Positions 1 to 21,141 of a stretch of 64,000 bases of DNA are shown here, piece by piece. Source of the stretch: Ascaris suum (taxonomy: Eukaryota; Nematoda; Chromadorea; Rhabditida; Ascarididae); NCBI GenBank assembly GCA_013433145.1, contig CM024189.1, positions 3,238,001-3,302,000 on the forward strand. The letters are read 5' to 3'. The position numbers and the translations under genes are program-made. The notes under the pieces are model-generated. The model was not told the DNA's origin, made no database searches, and saw only the letters and a program-made list of their open reading frames with translations. The first letter of the stretch is position 1, and every line of letters starts with the position of its first letter.

Positions 1-2365
1 ACGAAGCTGTGCAATTTTGCATTGCTCCAATCTTCGCTCCATTCTTCTGAAGTTTCTTCGCAACTTCCGCATTTGTAAATTGAAGACAACTCCTTTATTA
101 ATCAACCGATCATTGGTGGCAGAACGGAAAGCAACCACAAGATATGCCGCGGACTATAGAATTTTCGAGATAAATGTGGTTTTGCGGCGAGAGGTATTCC
201 TAAAACAACCAGTTGTGAAATGTTTTGTGTGAACGGCGCCCGGCAAAATGCGGCGTTCTAGCCGGAACCAACAATGCAAACAAAAGGAAACAAATTGAAA
301 GCTTAGTATGCCCAGCTGTAGGAGAACTGCAAAACACAAAATTTCACAATAAATGTGATAAGAAAAAATGATCAACTCTATAAAAATGAAAACGTTACAC
401 GTATCGCACGAAGTGAGGGAAATGAATAACCAAAAGAAATGTGGAGAATATTTTCTGTATTGTGACGCTGAGTTGATACTCTTATTTAGTTAGAGTGAGA
501 ACATTTTTCAGTGTTGAAAAAGAGGCGAAATACTGAAATTGGTCAAAGAAGCGTGCAATGATTGATTTTTGGTGCCAACAATTTGAAAGTGGTCATAACG
601 ATGTAGAAGTAAATGTTGTAGGCATACTTCCCATGCATTGTTCCTCTCTACCTGATACCCAGCAGCTCCTCTCAGTCTTCCTTATAACAACATTCTTCTG
701 CGCTTCAGTAAATTACATCAATTTTTACCTGCTCAACAAACATTTCCACGTGACGTTTTCACGTTTCAGATAATGCAGCGTAGGGGGTTTTGCGTCGGCC
801 GTAAAGCTGCGAGGAAAAACGTTTGCCACATACACATTTTAGATTTCCCACATCCTCATTCCGATCCAAATTGTAACTGACGTTGACCGTTAACTCTGTT
901 TGATGACGTTTTTGGCAGCCACACATATCGTGTCATTCTGATGGTTGTGTCTTGACGCAGTTGTCAACAGCTTCTCCCCAGAAGGGATGACCCCGCTGCT
1001 AACTCTTTCCTGCCCATTTACTTGCATCCTGTAGTTTCATAGTGTCAGTCAAGATATGGCCTTCAAAACCTACGCGGATTCCTCGCGAGGTCGTTTTTCA
1101 AAAGGTGATGAACCGATTCAGAAGTAATGCTGACCAGTTTTCTGGCACACCAACAATGATTTTTCGAATTTGATTTTTCTTATCAGTGACAATTTTTGCG
1201 GTCCACGGATATCTACTCCGATGACAGTCTTCTTTGTTTCTCACTTTAAACTCAAGTCTCACCCTAACACTTAAGTTGCTCACCTCCGGAGCTCGCGTCT
1301 ATGATGAAACATCGAAATGACCGCTCCCTAATTTGACAACTCCTTCTTTAGATGAAGATTCGCCGAAAAATGTTTTACTAGCCAAGTCTGTTTCAACATT
1401 TTACACGCTCTAGTATAATGTCTAATTGAAAGTTATGCGGTGAAAGATTATGCGCTTCGAAGTTACAGCGGAAAAAATTGAAGTTTGTGCATCAACTTTA
1501 GCAAATGGAAATTCTCGTCTATAGGCCTTACTTGTGAGGCGGCTGTTATTAAAATTATGTTAGAAGAATTTTCATGGCGCAACAGCAGCACTTCAGTTTT
1601 TTTGGTGCATCACGCTTGTGTCAACATATCAGACGGATGCTTTTAAGCAGTTTTTATGGCGAAGAGTTTGGGATGTATTGTGGATTCTGTTCTGACACCC
1701 TCGGCGGGAATGGGGGCAGGGACAGAGCGCTATCCAACGTTGCATATGCTCCTTGACTGAAATATTAAAGAAGAACGACTACGTGATGAAACCATACTTT
1801 CATGCACATATTGCTGTGCATGTTAATAGGAAATTATTTTTGCCTCTGTTCTCAGCTAGAGCTTATCTCAAAATCGTGCATTATGTCATTTTCTTATTGC
1901 TGCAAAGTGAATAGTTGTTCATTTTTTGCTGGGAATTCGTTCCATTATAGTGGGAATTACGTTCTCATAGTGCAGTAGAAATTGGTAAGTTTTTCTGGCA
2001 CCTTAACGAGGAGTCAAACTCTGTTGGTGACTATAGTATAGCATCACCAATATTAGCTGTATATAATTACGATTGCTAAGTCAACACATATTGCGTCTGA
2101 CCATTTCTCCAAGCGCGTGTATTAAGTAAGTATAATGCGAGAGATTACTGTAGGGTGTTAGCATTTTTGCATTACCACTGTTATGCGCTAGTTGTTTTGG
2201 TAATTGGTTTCGATTTCTTCGAAACGCATATATAGCCGCATAATATGCAAATTAAGTGAAGGCACACGGAACTGCGGGAGATCGTTGATTCGGCGGTGAG
2301 ACGCTTGTCGATTGGGTGCTAATTTTTTTGCGTCGCACGTCAGTACCCGTTGATGGGTTTTGTTT

Positions 2366-2383
2366 GCGCACTGGGCGGTGCGC
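2366..2383. repeat. GC-rich hairpin motif, copy 1
   Basis: Six-base arms gcgcac and gtgcgc flank a tgggcg loop in AT-rich surroundings. A copy identical at 17 of 18 bases lies at 5879-5896. The flanks of the two copies are not obviously alike, so it may be part of a dispersed element or a chance repeat. Confidence 0.35.
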
Positions 2384-5320
2384 TTGCACACTTTTTCTAG
2401 TGGATCGTTAGCATAATTTGGACAAGCTTTCGATTGGCTGTAATCCACACGGCAAACACCGCTATGCTCTTCGCCTCAATGAGCACCGATGCCGCCTTCA
2501 ATACACATTAACCTTCAATGAGGAACCGTATAATTGACGTTAAACCAATCAACTATCACTCAAAACACTTGGTAACTTTCATCTCTAATCCTCATACATT
2601 TTCACATTAGTTAAATTCCTCTAGCAGCAGGCACAATGAAATAATGGAAGATATCTTATGCTACTTTTTATTACTGCTTATCTTCTCTTAGATGCATGCA
2701 GTAGTGTTCGACTGGTCCAATGGCTTTGGCGGCTACATCTTTCATCGTCAGCCTTTGCTTAGACTTACCCCTGGTACATTTCACTGGTGTGATTTTTGAT
2801 CGTCCAACATCAGCCACCCGGACTGAAAATTGCGGCAGCCGAGCTAGTTCGATTATTTGGATTTTAGAGGACACATTCTTGAAATCGCGAATTGCATATG
2901 TGAGGGAAGTTATTACCCTCGGTTATAAATGTTGCACAGAAATGTTCAGCATTAAATGCGCTTGCGATTACAGACGATTATAAGTGGGCTCGCATTAGTG
3001 TTGCCATTTCCTCAAACAGGAATCGGCCAAGTTTTTAACATTTCGTGATAAGAGTGCCCTATGCTTACTTTGTATGGCGCACAGTTACAGCCACTTGGTG
3101 TCTATTCTATCTCTCTTTTCACTGTTACTAATCGCACTCACCCTAACAATTATTAGGTTCTGAAAACGCCATCGAAAGCTTGATGAATGAATAGTGAAAA
3201 TGAACTAGAAATGGGTTACGTCAGCAAAATTTTCGAAAATATCGGTCGTTTCTCCAGGTGACGTTGCGGATGCCGATTTGGTTCCGCAGAATCAGAGTTT
3301 GGATTCTGCGTTTTAACAGTGAGAGAAAGTAAGCGCGTCGGAGGTGCCTGATAATTTTTTAAGGTAATTAAAGGAATCGTTCATGTTCTCTATCATTCAT
3401 TGCGTATTTATAGGCGTAGGTAGATATAAATAAAATGAAATTATAAACAAATTACCAAAAATTTTCAGCGGTGGTGATGTCTTTTGCAGAACTGAGAATT
3501 TATCGGGCGAAAAAATTCGAATTCTTTTGAATTTTCAAACAAAGAGCTTCGAAAATTGTGTAAATTCTTCCTTGGAATTTGAGTGGAAATTTTTCATGAA
3601 ATTGAGAAAATATACATTTGCTCTTATGTGTACAGTGACTTCTTTGCGGATAAGTTTTGCAATCAACAACTAGTGACGCGATCAAAGGTGAATTTATATG
3701 TTTTGCAAATTGAAGAGATAAACCTTAAAATGAATGAAATATCACAACATAATCGATTTATCATCAATCAACGATTGCCACTTCTCCTATTAGTACACGA
3801 CTTGGTTGTTGACAAATTCACAAAAACGAGATGGCTCTTTGGATGTGCTTCAACGAGCCGTTTCGCATTGCTCTTAATTTCCTGAGTCGCCGACAGAAGG
3901 AAATAGTCTCATTTGTTGATCTTATTAGTATGGCGTATGAAGCAAGAGCGTCTATATGTAATGCGTACGGCATACGAAGGTCGCACTTCATATCATCAAT
4001 AACTCTCCAGATGAATGCTTCACTTCCGTCACTCATAATTTTTCGACTGAAGTATCTACTACATTCGATTAACGTTGACGGTGTTTGCCTCATCTCTTTC
4101 ATTGGTAAAAAAGCAATTTTCGCTAAGAGGCTAACATTTATCTGCTAGACTGCGGAGAATTATTCACAATTAGTCATCATAACTTTTAGCAGAACTTGTT
4201 ATGCAGACAGCTAGAAGCACTATAAGAATAACGACATTTTTAGACAATTTATGAATACGGCGGTGGCTACAGTCGGTAACAGAATAGCATTTAAAATGTT
4301 ACAGTTTTGCACAGTTCGCCTCTCTGATAATGAATGGGCGAGATGCCAATCAAGACGTACACCCTATTTCATGCCAGAACACCTTTATTGCTTGATGATG
4401 CAGTTTGAATTAATCGAATTTAACGCGTCTGGAAGAGATTTTAGTAGCAATACTAATAATAATCATTACTTCATTTATATCTCGGTAGTGGGGGCATGAA
4501 TGTCTTTATTTGGCCGTCTATACAGAAACATTTCATTTTTTGGCTATGCTTCATTGCGAGGGCAACGTTGGTACCATCTAGGACGCAAACTTTATTCTTA
4601 AGCATTAGCCGCAACTGCTTCCATTATCATCATTAACCCTTCAGGCGACTCTCCATTGCACTATCGATGTAATAATTCTTTGGCCTTCTTACAATTATAT
4701 TTGCTTGCAAGTTTGATAGGGGGCTGTATTTTCGTTAGCTTGAAACGACTTCGCACACTGTTATAACAGTTGTTGAGCTTGTTTCATGTGTGATTCTGTA
4801 AAGGTACAAATAAGCAAAGGTTTACTGCTAATATTTCAGCTTATCAATCTATTTCAGAGATAACAGCACAAAAAAGCAACGATAAATAACTCAAGTTCAA
4901 GGGATCGAATCTCGAACAGACCACATAGCCACATCCAGAACATACTTGCGCGAACTTTCATTAAGCATCTTTATAATGTAGTGGCATTAATATAAATGAA
5001 ACGTTTTTGCAGGCTAGCCAGCTTGCAAACTCTTTTGCGAAAGAGAATCTCAATGTCGGAGGAGTTTTTTAAAAAGTATGTTCACATCTTTGTCTTCTAA
5101 AGAATTTATCTGCAACGTTTTTAATAGATTTGCGATAGGCCAAACGAATGTGGCGAGTAATCGTAATATCTGGTACGAAAGAACGACACCCTTCTTGATT
5201 TTTTTTCCTAAACCCCACCGGTTATCCGAACAAAATCAAATCCGTCCAGTAAAATTGAATGAGATTTTTGGAAGACATCCAAATATACATAACCTACGAG
5301 GTTGCACGCATGTACTTCAG

Positions 5321-5344
5321 ATTTTTTTTTTTGGGGGGGGGGGG
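5321..5344. repeat. T-run followed by poly-G tract
   Basis: About eleven T are followed directly by about twelve G (roughly 5333-5344). This is the only long G run on the plus strand; the other long tracts here are poly-C. Such runs can form G-quadruplex structures. Confidence 0.8.
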
Positions 5345-5723
5345 ACGGGAGGGAAAGTCTAAGAAATAAAGAAATAAGAATGAATGGATTTTGCGAATAT
5401 ACTCAACTGGTTGAATGTGCTTAAATTATATTTCTAAATTAGCTGGTCTGTCATATTAGAAAATTTCTTATTGCATGAAAAAATGTAGAAAGTTGCGTAT
5501 GAAAGCAAATGTCAGAAATTGTTGTAAAAATTTTCTCTATGGACACGATGCCATCTGCATCTTGCTGATGTTAGCGGCTTATTTCCGGTCTTAGCAGGCA
5601 ATTACTTCGGGAAATTCACCTCACCAAACATTAATCGTTGAGTTTGCGATGGAACGAAAAGACGACGACAAGAATTTTTGTAAAGAGCTGGTCGCTATTT
5701 GTGGCAGAATATTTCATTAAAAA

Positions 5724-5814
5724 ATGTCTGCAAGAAAGCAACCACCATCGTCAAAACAACATCGTACTGATTCAGACTTTCTAATAAGTGGACAGCTCGT
5801 CGAGAAGTTTTTAA
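5724..5814 (+). CDS. Candidate first coding exon of the homeobox gene
   Basis: An ATG opens 30 codons plus one base, then a fair donor (TTAA|GTAAAT). It ends in phase 1, the phase at which the homeodomain exon at 7911 begins, and the join makes a serine codon. The peptide starts MSARKQPPSSKQ and contains DFLISGQLVEKFL, loosely reminiscent of the hydrophobic eh1/octapeptide-like motifs found N-terminal to many PRD-class homeodomains. Support is phase and position only. The frame stays open past the donor to 5951, and a small hairpin repeat lies at 5879. A different 5' exon remains possible. Confidence 0.4.
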
Positions 5815-5878
5815 GTAAATGGGAGTGCCAGAAGCGGACCAATCGCACACGGCGTTTCGTTAAGCTCGTTCCAATGAA

Positions 5879-5896
5879 GCGCAGTGGGCGGTGCGC
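5879..5896. repeat. GC-rich hairpin motif, copy 2
   Basis: Arms gcgca and tgcgc surround gtgggcgg; 17 of 18 bases match the copy at 2366-2383. It lies just downstream of the candidate homeobox exon 1. Confidence 0.35.
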
Positions 5897-7910
5897 AAAT
5901 CCTATGGTAGGAGATGAGCGGCGAGTGCTGCCCGTGTTTGATGGCTCATGAGGTGTGTGGCGTACATTTCCATCAACAACGACAAATGTTCTTCACGTTA
6001 AGAGGCTATGCAAGCTCAATGAGAAGCAATCAAGGTGGGTCATCGCATCTTTATTGAGTCATATTTTATCGAGGAGAACACATTTGAATTCATTTTTTAT
6101 TTTTCAACTGTTTCAGTGAGCATAGGATCATTACAGTGTCCACGTTTTCTACCAACTAAGGTTTTTCTAGTACTCAGCTGATAAACGTTAGACACCATAA
6201 TTCAGGTCAGACATTAATGAGCAACTTTTAGTTTAAATCTGCTCATCTTATCATCTGTTTATTTGCTATGACTGCAAACAATAATATGAACTAAAGCTTT
6301 TAATAAAACAGTCGTGAAAGAAAAAGCTTTTAGGTGAATATGAAGATCTAACTTGGATAAATGATGCGAAAATTATTTCGAATCACAAAAGAAATTTCAA
6401 CTATGGAAGTGATTAATCGATGAAAATGAAATAAACGTTTTGAGACGTTTGAATGTTGGACTTCTTGCATTGTTATCATGACTGCAAACGCATTAACTTC
6501 TCTGTAACTTTTAGAATTTTTAATTTTTGCACTCTGTATGAAATTTAGTTCTACAGCAGCAATAAATTTTCGAATAAATAAAGTTCAGCAATATACAGCT
6601 GAAGTTTTGACTAATTGGCTTCTAGATATACTTGAATTATCAATTGACGGTACTTTTATCTCTGATAATGACACAAATTTCTAAAGCAAATTGAGCTGTA
6701 TTGCTAAGCGTCTGCAGAGTTCTCTCTACTACCATTGTGTTCAGCTATCATGTGTTATGCGTGAGAAATGGTGCTTCCGGAAATCTCATACTGAAAGAAA
6801 GTTTCACTTAATATGATTTGTCTACACTTTTGAAGTGACTCTGGCAGAAATGGCAAGGAAATAGTGAGTGCACTCATTTCATTAAGCCGGATGCACCTTA
6901 ATGAGATGCACAACGCAACAATAGTTCGATGAGGAAGAGCTTCATTATGAAGAAAGTGTAGCAAGTTTTAGTGCAGCGAATTTACGGATAATTTGACCAT
7001 TGGTAATTTGCAGAAAATTGTTTTGTTTGGTCTCCGTTAATGTCGCGCTTTTGAAAAGATTTTGCTTGGCGCTTGAAAAATCTCGAAGAGAGAAATTCCG
7101 ATTGGGTTTATTTTCTGGAGTAGAACACAATTTGACGATAATTTCCACTTACTTCTATAAAAAAGTCTAAATTATTACGCCGTGATTGTGAAACTATACA
7201 TGCGTAGTGCAATATTTGTGCATAGCCAAAGGTCGTTAATCTGCAGTCAATGGAACTACGAATTCTTTAATCACCGAATGTGAAATTTCATCAAAATGGG
7301 GAAGCAAATCCAAATGAGTGGAAATGGGGAGAAAGCACGTGTCAATAGAAAGAAAACGCGAAGCTGAGAATTTTCGGCAAAAGACCGTGCGAATGACCTT
7401 TTGGCCTCCCATGATAATTCTAGGCTCTGATCATCATTGATGAAATGCAGTTGCTGACAAGCAATAACACAACAAGTATACTCACTTTTTGTAGTCATTA
7501 ATTCTGAAGAAGCCATCGGGAGAATAAAAGATAACTGAGGGTGCTATAAGAGCAAAAAGAATCTCTCTTGTTGCCTGCGGGTTTTTTCTCGAATAAAAGA
7601 TATCTTCTGAATAGACAACTCGAGATACATCTTCTTGAATAAAATGCCTCCTCCGGGACGTGGGAAAAAGTGAAATCCCGGCAATTTGCTAAAGGAAATA
7701 CAATAAATCGGAGACGCCGTTATGAAGAAATTAAGCATTGTTCGATATGAGCTTTTTGATTCAATCTGCCACGTTCTTTATGTTTTCATCTGTTCCTTTT
7801 GTGTCGTTATAGTGGTCAGTTCGAAAAAAAGATTCAGTTGGGATTTAGGCGAGGGAGAAAAAGCAATATTACCATACCTCGACGATACATTATTGCACAT
7901 GCGGTTTCAG

Positions 7911-8077
7911 GTCCATCTACGGACAACGAAGAAAAGAAACTTCGGCGAAACCGGACTGCGTTCACTGAAAACCAGCTTGAAGAGCTTGAGAAATGCTTTC
8001 AAAATTGCCAGTATCCCGATGTGAATGTTCGAGAAAAGCTAGCCAAAGAGACTCAGCTGCCCGAATCTCGAATCCAG
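7911..8077 (+). CDS. PRD-like homeodomain, first exon (helices 1-2, start of helix 3)
   Basis: This exon encodes most of a paired-like homeodomain: the N-terminal arm [10 protein letters not shown], helix 1 with [12 protein letters not shown], then [11 protein letters not shown] for helix 2, and LPESRIQ at the start of helix 3. It starts in phase 1 after ggtttcag and ends in phase 0 at ATCCAG|GTTTTC. Frame and homology continue at 11773. Homeodomain proteins of this class are nuclear DNA-binding transcription factors; in worms many specify neuron identity. Within the PRD-like K50 group the sequence looks nearest Dmbx/Otx/Goosecoid types, but I cannot name the ortholog. No PAX paired domain is visible. 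Confidence 0.93.
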
Positions 8078-11000
8078 GTTTTCGCTTGTTTGTATTGTTG
8101 AAGTAACCTCGAGATAAATCACCAACTTCAACGTTTCGCTCAATTCATATGAAATTGCCTTTCGCTTTTTCATCAGATTGGCTTATTGTGAGGTGTGTTT
8201 CTTTTTTTCAGTAGCAGGAAAAGCTCGCGTTTTTGTTATCCTAACCTTTTTTCAAGCGTATTAAAGGCAGCTGAGAAATGAGTTTAAAATTTGTACTACA
8301 TAAGCTCAATGAGTCTTAATTCATTCATTTCTTTTTCAATCTCCGAAGACTCAGAAATTCCATAGAATTAAAAGAATCGAAAAGTTCTCATTAATTTTCG
8401 TCTGGAAAGGTAAAGAGAGAAAAAGAGAGAAAGAGGAAATAAAGCAACAGTTAGCAAACGGGCATTCCGGCTAATGCAGAAAAGTTTCCAGACCTTTCCA
8501 GTGGGTTCTTGGCTATAGATTAGCAAAAGAATTAGTGCACCAAATGATGTGCTTATAGGCGAACGAGCACCAATAGTTATAAATATTTATTGCTAAGAAC
8601 TGTTAGAATTTAAGAGTAGGAACCCACAGCTCGTTCGTTGCAAAGAAGGCAGATTCGCCCCACTTTGGCATGTCATGCTTTAGAATTGCAAACGGGAATT
8701 TGCACTAAGCGGCTTATTGCTGCAGTGAAGGGCTCGTTTAACGCTTTATTCTATTTACACAAGTGCTGCGACAAGACCGCTCTCCATGCTGTTTGAACGT
8801 GGACAGGTGTCTACAACGTGCTCGTTCACAATCCGTCGAAGGGTGTGCCACCTATTAACACGCTTCTTCACCACTGAACATCACTCCTACAAGGGGGTGC
8901 AGATTGTGTGTCACTCTTTGATAAACAAACGCTCAGAACCTCGTAACGTTTAATGTCGAAGCTAATGCGAATGAACCTCCAAAGTGCTGGTCTTAAAGCG
9001 TAATCAAAAAGGTTATATGTAATCTGTCGATCCACTCAAGGAGTGCAGAACAACTCTTCAGCAATTACGCACTTTGAGAAATGATTATATGCTTCTACTG
9101 TGCGGTCGAAATAGTCCTCCTAGACGAACGAAACAGCCCACCGTTTAGTGGATTGTATCTGTTTGTCGCATCAGCGCACGAAGAACTTAACATTACAGTG
9201 TGGTGCTTCGTTGTTTTTAAACTTGCTTTGAAAGAGAAATCATCTGGTCTGACGTGACTCGAAATTTTGCCCAAATAGTCTGCCTTGATCCTGCAGGCGC
9301 TACTTGAATAGAATATAAAAATATAAGACCTCAGCAGAAGACTTAGCTGTAGCTAAGTAATTTGCTACTGATCGCGATCTGCCACACCATTTACGATCCT
9401 CGTAGCAAATAACAAAAAATGTCTAACAGTAGTGCATTTCTTTGCTAGGTTTGCACTTGTTAGGTACTCTGGCTAGAGGTCGTGACCCGAATTGGTTCGA
9501 GAAAGGAAGGTTATTGCCTTTTTGGCAGCAGCGAGCATCGGATCGGGTAACGACTTGCTTAACAGAAAGACTCGTAAGAGCGTGAAAGCGCTTCGTGTTG
9601 TCACAGTTACTGATTGGATGCGAGCGTTCAGGGGCGGTTAGGAAGCTAGCATAGTGGACGCGCAGATTTGCCTGAACACCACCGCTGAGCACCCTAAATG
9701 AGCGGATATTCGGTAAACCGATATGCAAACAAACACTCCCGCGTCACCATCTTGTCGGTCTACTAAACGGTCACCTGCTAGCTCCCATATGAACTGTTCT
9801 CTTCTAAATGATGCAAGCGGTACTCAGAATAACAACTACTGATGTAAACGCAGTTGGCAGGCGATTGAATTAGGTACAGCGTTGCAATTCTGCTTTGTTG
9901 ATGGTATATTCCGATGCGCTTTCTAGTTTATCCAGCCTTCATCGACCGGACAAGCTTTAATGGTCATCAAAAGTGACGGTATTATGCGATTTTCGCTTCT
10001 CTGCTTCTACCAAAAAGTGCATCGTGAGTGTTCCCGTGTTGCGCGAGGAGAAGAGTGATTTCAAAGGTTGGGAATGAAGGTCCCCATCATGTCTCCACAG
10101 TTCTGTGCAAATTTAAAGTTATCGAAGAGGTTTCCTTTTTTCTTTTGCCCCTACAAAACGTATACTTCCGGCTCCTCTGAAAGATGTACACAGATTTCAA
10201 TAAAATTTTCGGATCTCCACTTGAAAGTCTTATCGTTGCTCCTAATTAACCCTTTATAATTCGATCCTCATTCATTCTTTCTCGGAGTGAAGCTACCGTA
10301 ACTCTGGAGAGCACACAGCAACAGAAGAGAACAACTTCATAGTGCCTAGGAACGATTTGTATGTATTCTTTGAACACTGCTAGATGAAGGAAACCACTCA
10401 CGGCGAGCAGCAAGCACATAATAATTCTAACAGTGCGGAATATTAATTTTTTGGGACTCTGAGAGCTTCAGGTTGTGCTGTCCTGAAAATCGTCTAGATG
10501 TCGGTCGCACTACCGTCATTTCATATTGTCGACTAAGCGACGCAGTGCCAAGGGCATAAATACTCTTCTTATTTAAGCAATATTCAGAAGCCGTCAAGTT
10601 TTTTGTCTGAATATAGATCGCAACATATCCGATACATCCACGATTAGTAAGTGTGCTATATCCACTGATGATTTAAGGATCTAAAATACATATTGCTCGT
10701 TAAAATGATTTTTTCTCTCATTCAGCGTTGAGTTGTGTGAAATATACACTCTGTTCACAAATCACTACTCGTCGAGAAATCAGTCGCATCGAAATATATC
10801 AAAAATTGAAAAATATTTCGTGGTGACGTGCGGAGTTCAGTTAAATTTCATCTTTCATCCCGAGCTGATGGACCTTCCAGGCAGTGAGAATGAATGTTTT
10901 TAAAAGTATTTTGAGATGTGAACTTTTATTTTATTATCATTCGCCTTGATGCTTCAAACATTTATTTATTCAACATCATTTTGCATAGCACATCGGTTTT

Positions 11001-11772
11001 TACGATGGCCTAGAATTGATGTTCATCTTTTTCAATTGGCGATACAAGGACAAGCATACGTCGCGTAACGCATCTAATTATCGTTACGATAGGAATGAAA
11101 TGTTGAATAGGATTGCACCGAACCATACTTGACTAGCTTCAAGTCCTCCAGAAGAAAATATAACCTTTGCGCGAACATTAGATTCTATAAGCTTATTCGT
11201 CTAGCTCTGATCAGCTGGATTCATGTCCCATTAGCGTGCATGCGAGTATCGTATCGCGAAACGCTCACCGCTGTCATCATCACCAGCGACCAGAGTGGAG
11301 TGCTCCATTGCCACTCACACAGAAGCGAGACAGGAATCCTGCCACCTCCACTAGCCTAGATCGAAGATGGCAGATATGTAGTGCCATGTGTGGAAGCTGC
11401 AGGAAATCCTATGGGAAATATCTCGTCCAGAACAAAACCCCATCGTACCACCCCCCGTGATAAAACACCTCTTCTGTGATTTCATCACAGAGGAGTTTCA
11501 AAAGGGCTGAGTTCAGTATACACCTTGATAGACCGTTAGGTCGATATTACAGGTAACCATTTTCTCCATTTCCATTCTTATCCTTTTCTATGCATGCGTG
11601 ACAATGTATCCGTTGCGAAAGTCATGCGCATTTGCGCCAGCGTCGCTTATTTTGCTTATAGCTTAGTTGACATCAGAGAAATTTATTGAATTCGGTCGAT
11701 CATTTGATTCATTTCCGGCCCATTTCATAAATCTGTGTTTCTACATCATTTATTGTGTTTCCGTTGTGGCAG
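8078..11772 (+). other. 3.7-kb intron within the homeobox
   Basis: Lies between Q46 and V47 of the homeodomain, a classic intron position in PRD-class homeobox genes. It contains no recognised gene. A 101-codon minus-strand frame at 9423-9728 has no domain and is taken as chance. The part around 8750-9830 is somewhat richer in GC than its surroundings and could be repeat-derived. Confidence 0.85.
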
Positions 11773-11881
11773 GTGTGGTTCAAAAATCGCCGTGCGAAAC
11801 ATCGCAAGAGATTACGCAACGTGCCATCTTCAGAACCTGCTCCTCTCTCTTCAACGGTTCCGGTGACCACCACCGTGATCA
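11773..11881 (+). CDS. Homeodomain, second exon (recognition helix) and C-terminal tail
   Basis: Acceptor gtggcag is followed by VWFKNRRAKHRKRLRN, completing helix 3, then a Ser/Thr/Pro-rich stretch. The lysine after VWF is homeodomain position 50, the residue that in Otx, Pitx and Goosecoid proteins favours TAATCC sites. So the factor is predicted to prefer a bicoid-type site rather than the site of Q50 factors. Phase is 0 at the start and 1 at the end (ATCA|GTAAGT). This exon and 7911-8077 together give a full 60-residue homeodomain with no frame break. Confidence 0.93.
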
Positions 11882-12210
11882 GTAAGTTTACGATTTTTTT
11901 CGCTTCAACTCTCCATAAGCATCTACCACAGACTCCATTCTCTTGATCAAGGAGTGGTTGGATGTATTCGACTAGCCTCGAAATCAGCGCTTAAGAGTTT
12001 TTTGGAATCTGCGGTTTCGTGCTATCGTTCATGCTTCCTTCTTAAGACTTGCAAAGTTATGCTCGTCCATCGTTGGGCCAGCCTAGTGAGCAATCTATAC
12101 AGGTTGTGCAGGAGCGAAAATCACGGAGAGGGTGACCACTGGAAATGCCCGAAATTGTGCATCTTTCTCTCCACCTTGATAAATTCCAAGTTTAACTAAC
12201 CCACTACTAG

Positions 12211-12392
12211 ATCGGAATGAGAAGGAATCCCTTCTCCACGTTTTACTGCATTCCGCAGGAGTTCTACAGGGGTGTTACTGTTCATCATTTTGTGGGTACG
12301 TCGAAACAAACCCTCTCCAGCAAAAGTACTATTATTTGAGTTTTTGGAATCAATCAATTTTGAATACCAGAAGGCAAACCTCAGCTGTATGA
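12211..12392 (+). CDS. Candidate terminal exon of the homeobox gene
   Basis: After an acceptor (cactactag) the phase-1 frame that continues 11773-11881 stays open for about 60 codons to a TGA. It reads RNEKESLLHVLLHSAG and then a short Cys- and Tyr-rich stretch. Phase matches and the length suits a homeoprotein tail. There is no recognised motif and no clear AATAAA nearby. A shorter alternative is an exon at 12711-12733 that ends NALPDPK-stop. Confidence 0.4.
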
Positions 12393-21053
<8,661 letters not shown>

Positions 21054-21141
21054 GCTGGACGCAATTGGGTAATTCGTGCTATATGGTTACAAGCGAGTGG
21101 CTTTCATGGAATAAGTCCAACATCTTATGCTCATCGGCAGG
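21054..21141 (+). CDS. Exon: start of C-type lectin-like domain
   Basis: After ttatttgcag comes [12 protein letters not shown], the usual opening of a C-type lectin fold (first Cys and aromatic), with a second Cys in NILCSS. Phase 1 in, phase 2 out (GCAGG|GTGCG). It is the most upstream exon I can support. Confidence 0.8.

Larger units (their letters stand above)
1..5723. other. No supported gene; AT-rich non-coding DNA
   Basis: Only short open frames below about 105 codons occur, with no recognisable domain, no run of good splice sites and no RNA gene that I can see. It holds a small GC-rich hairpin near 2366 and a T-run/G-run near 5321. It may contain upstream regulatory DNA of the homeobox gene that follows, but nothing in the sequence shows this directly. 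Confidence 0.5.

Noticed and set aside
9423..9728. 101-codon minus-strand frame in the homeobox intron
   Set aside because: No recognisable motif or transposon match by eye; treated as chance or unknown repeat.
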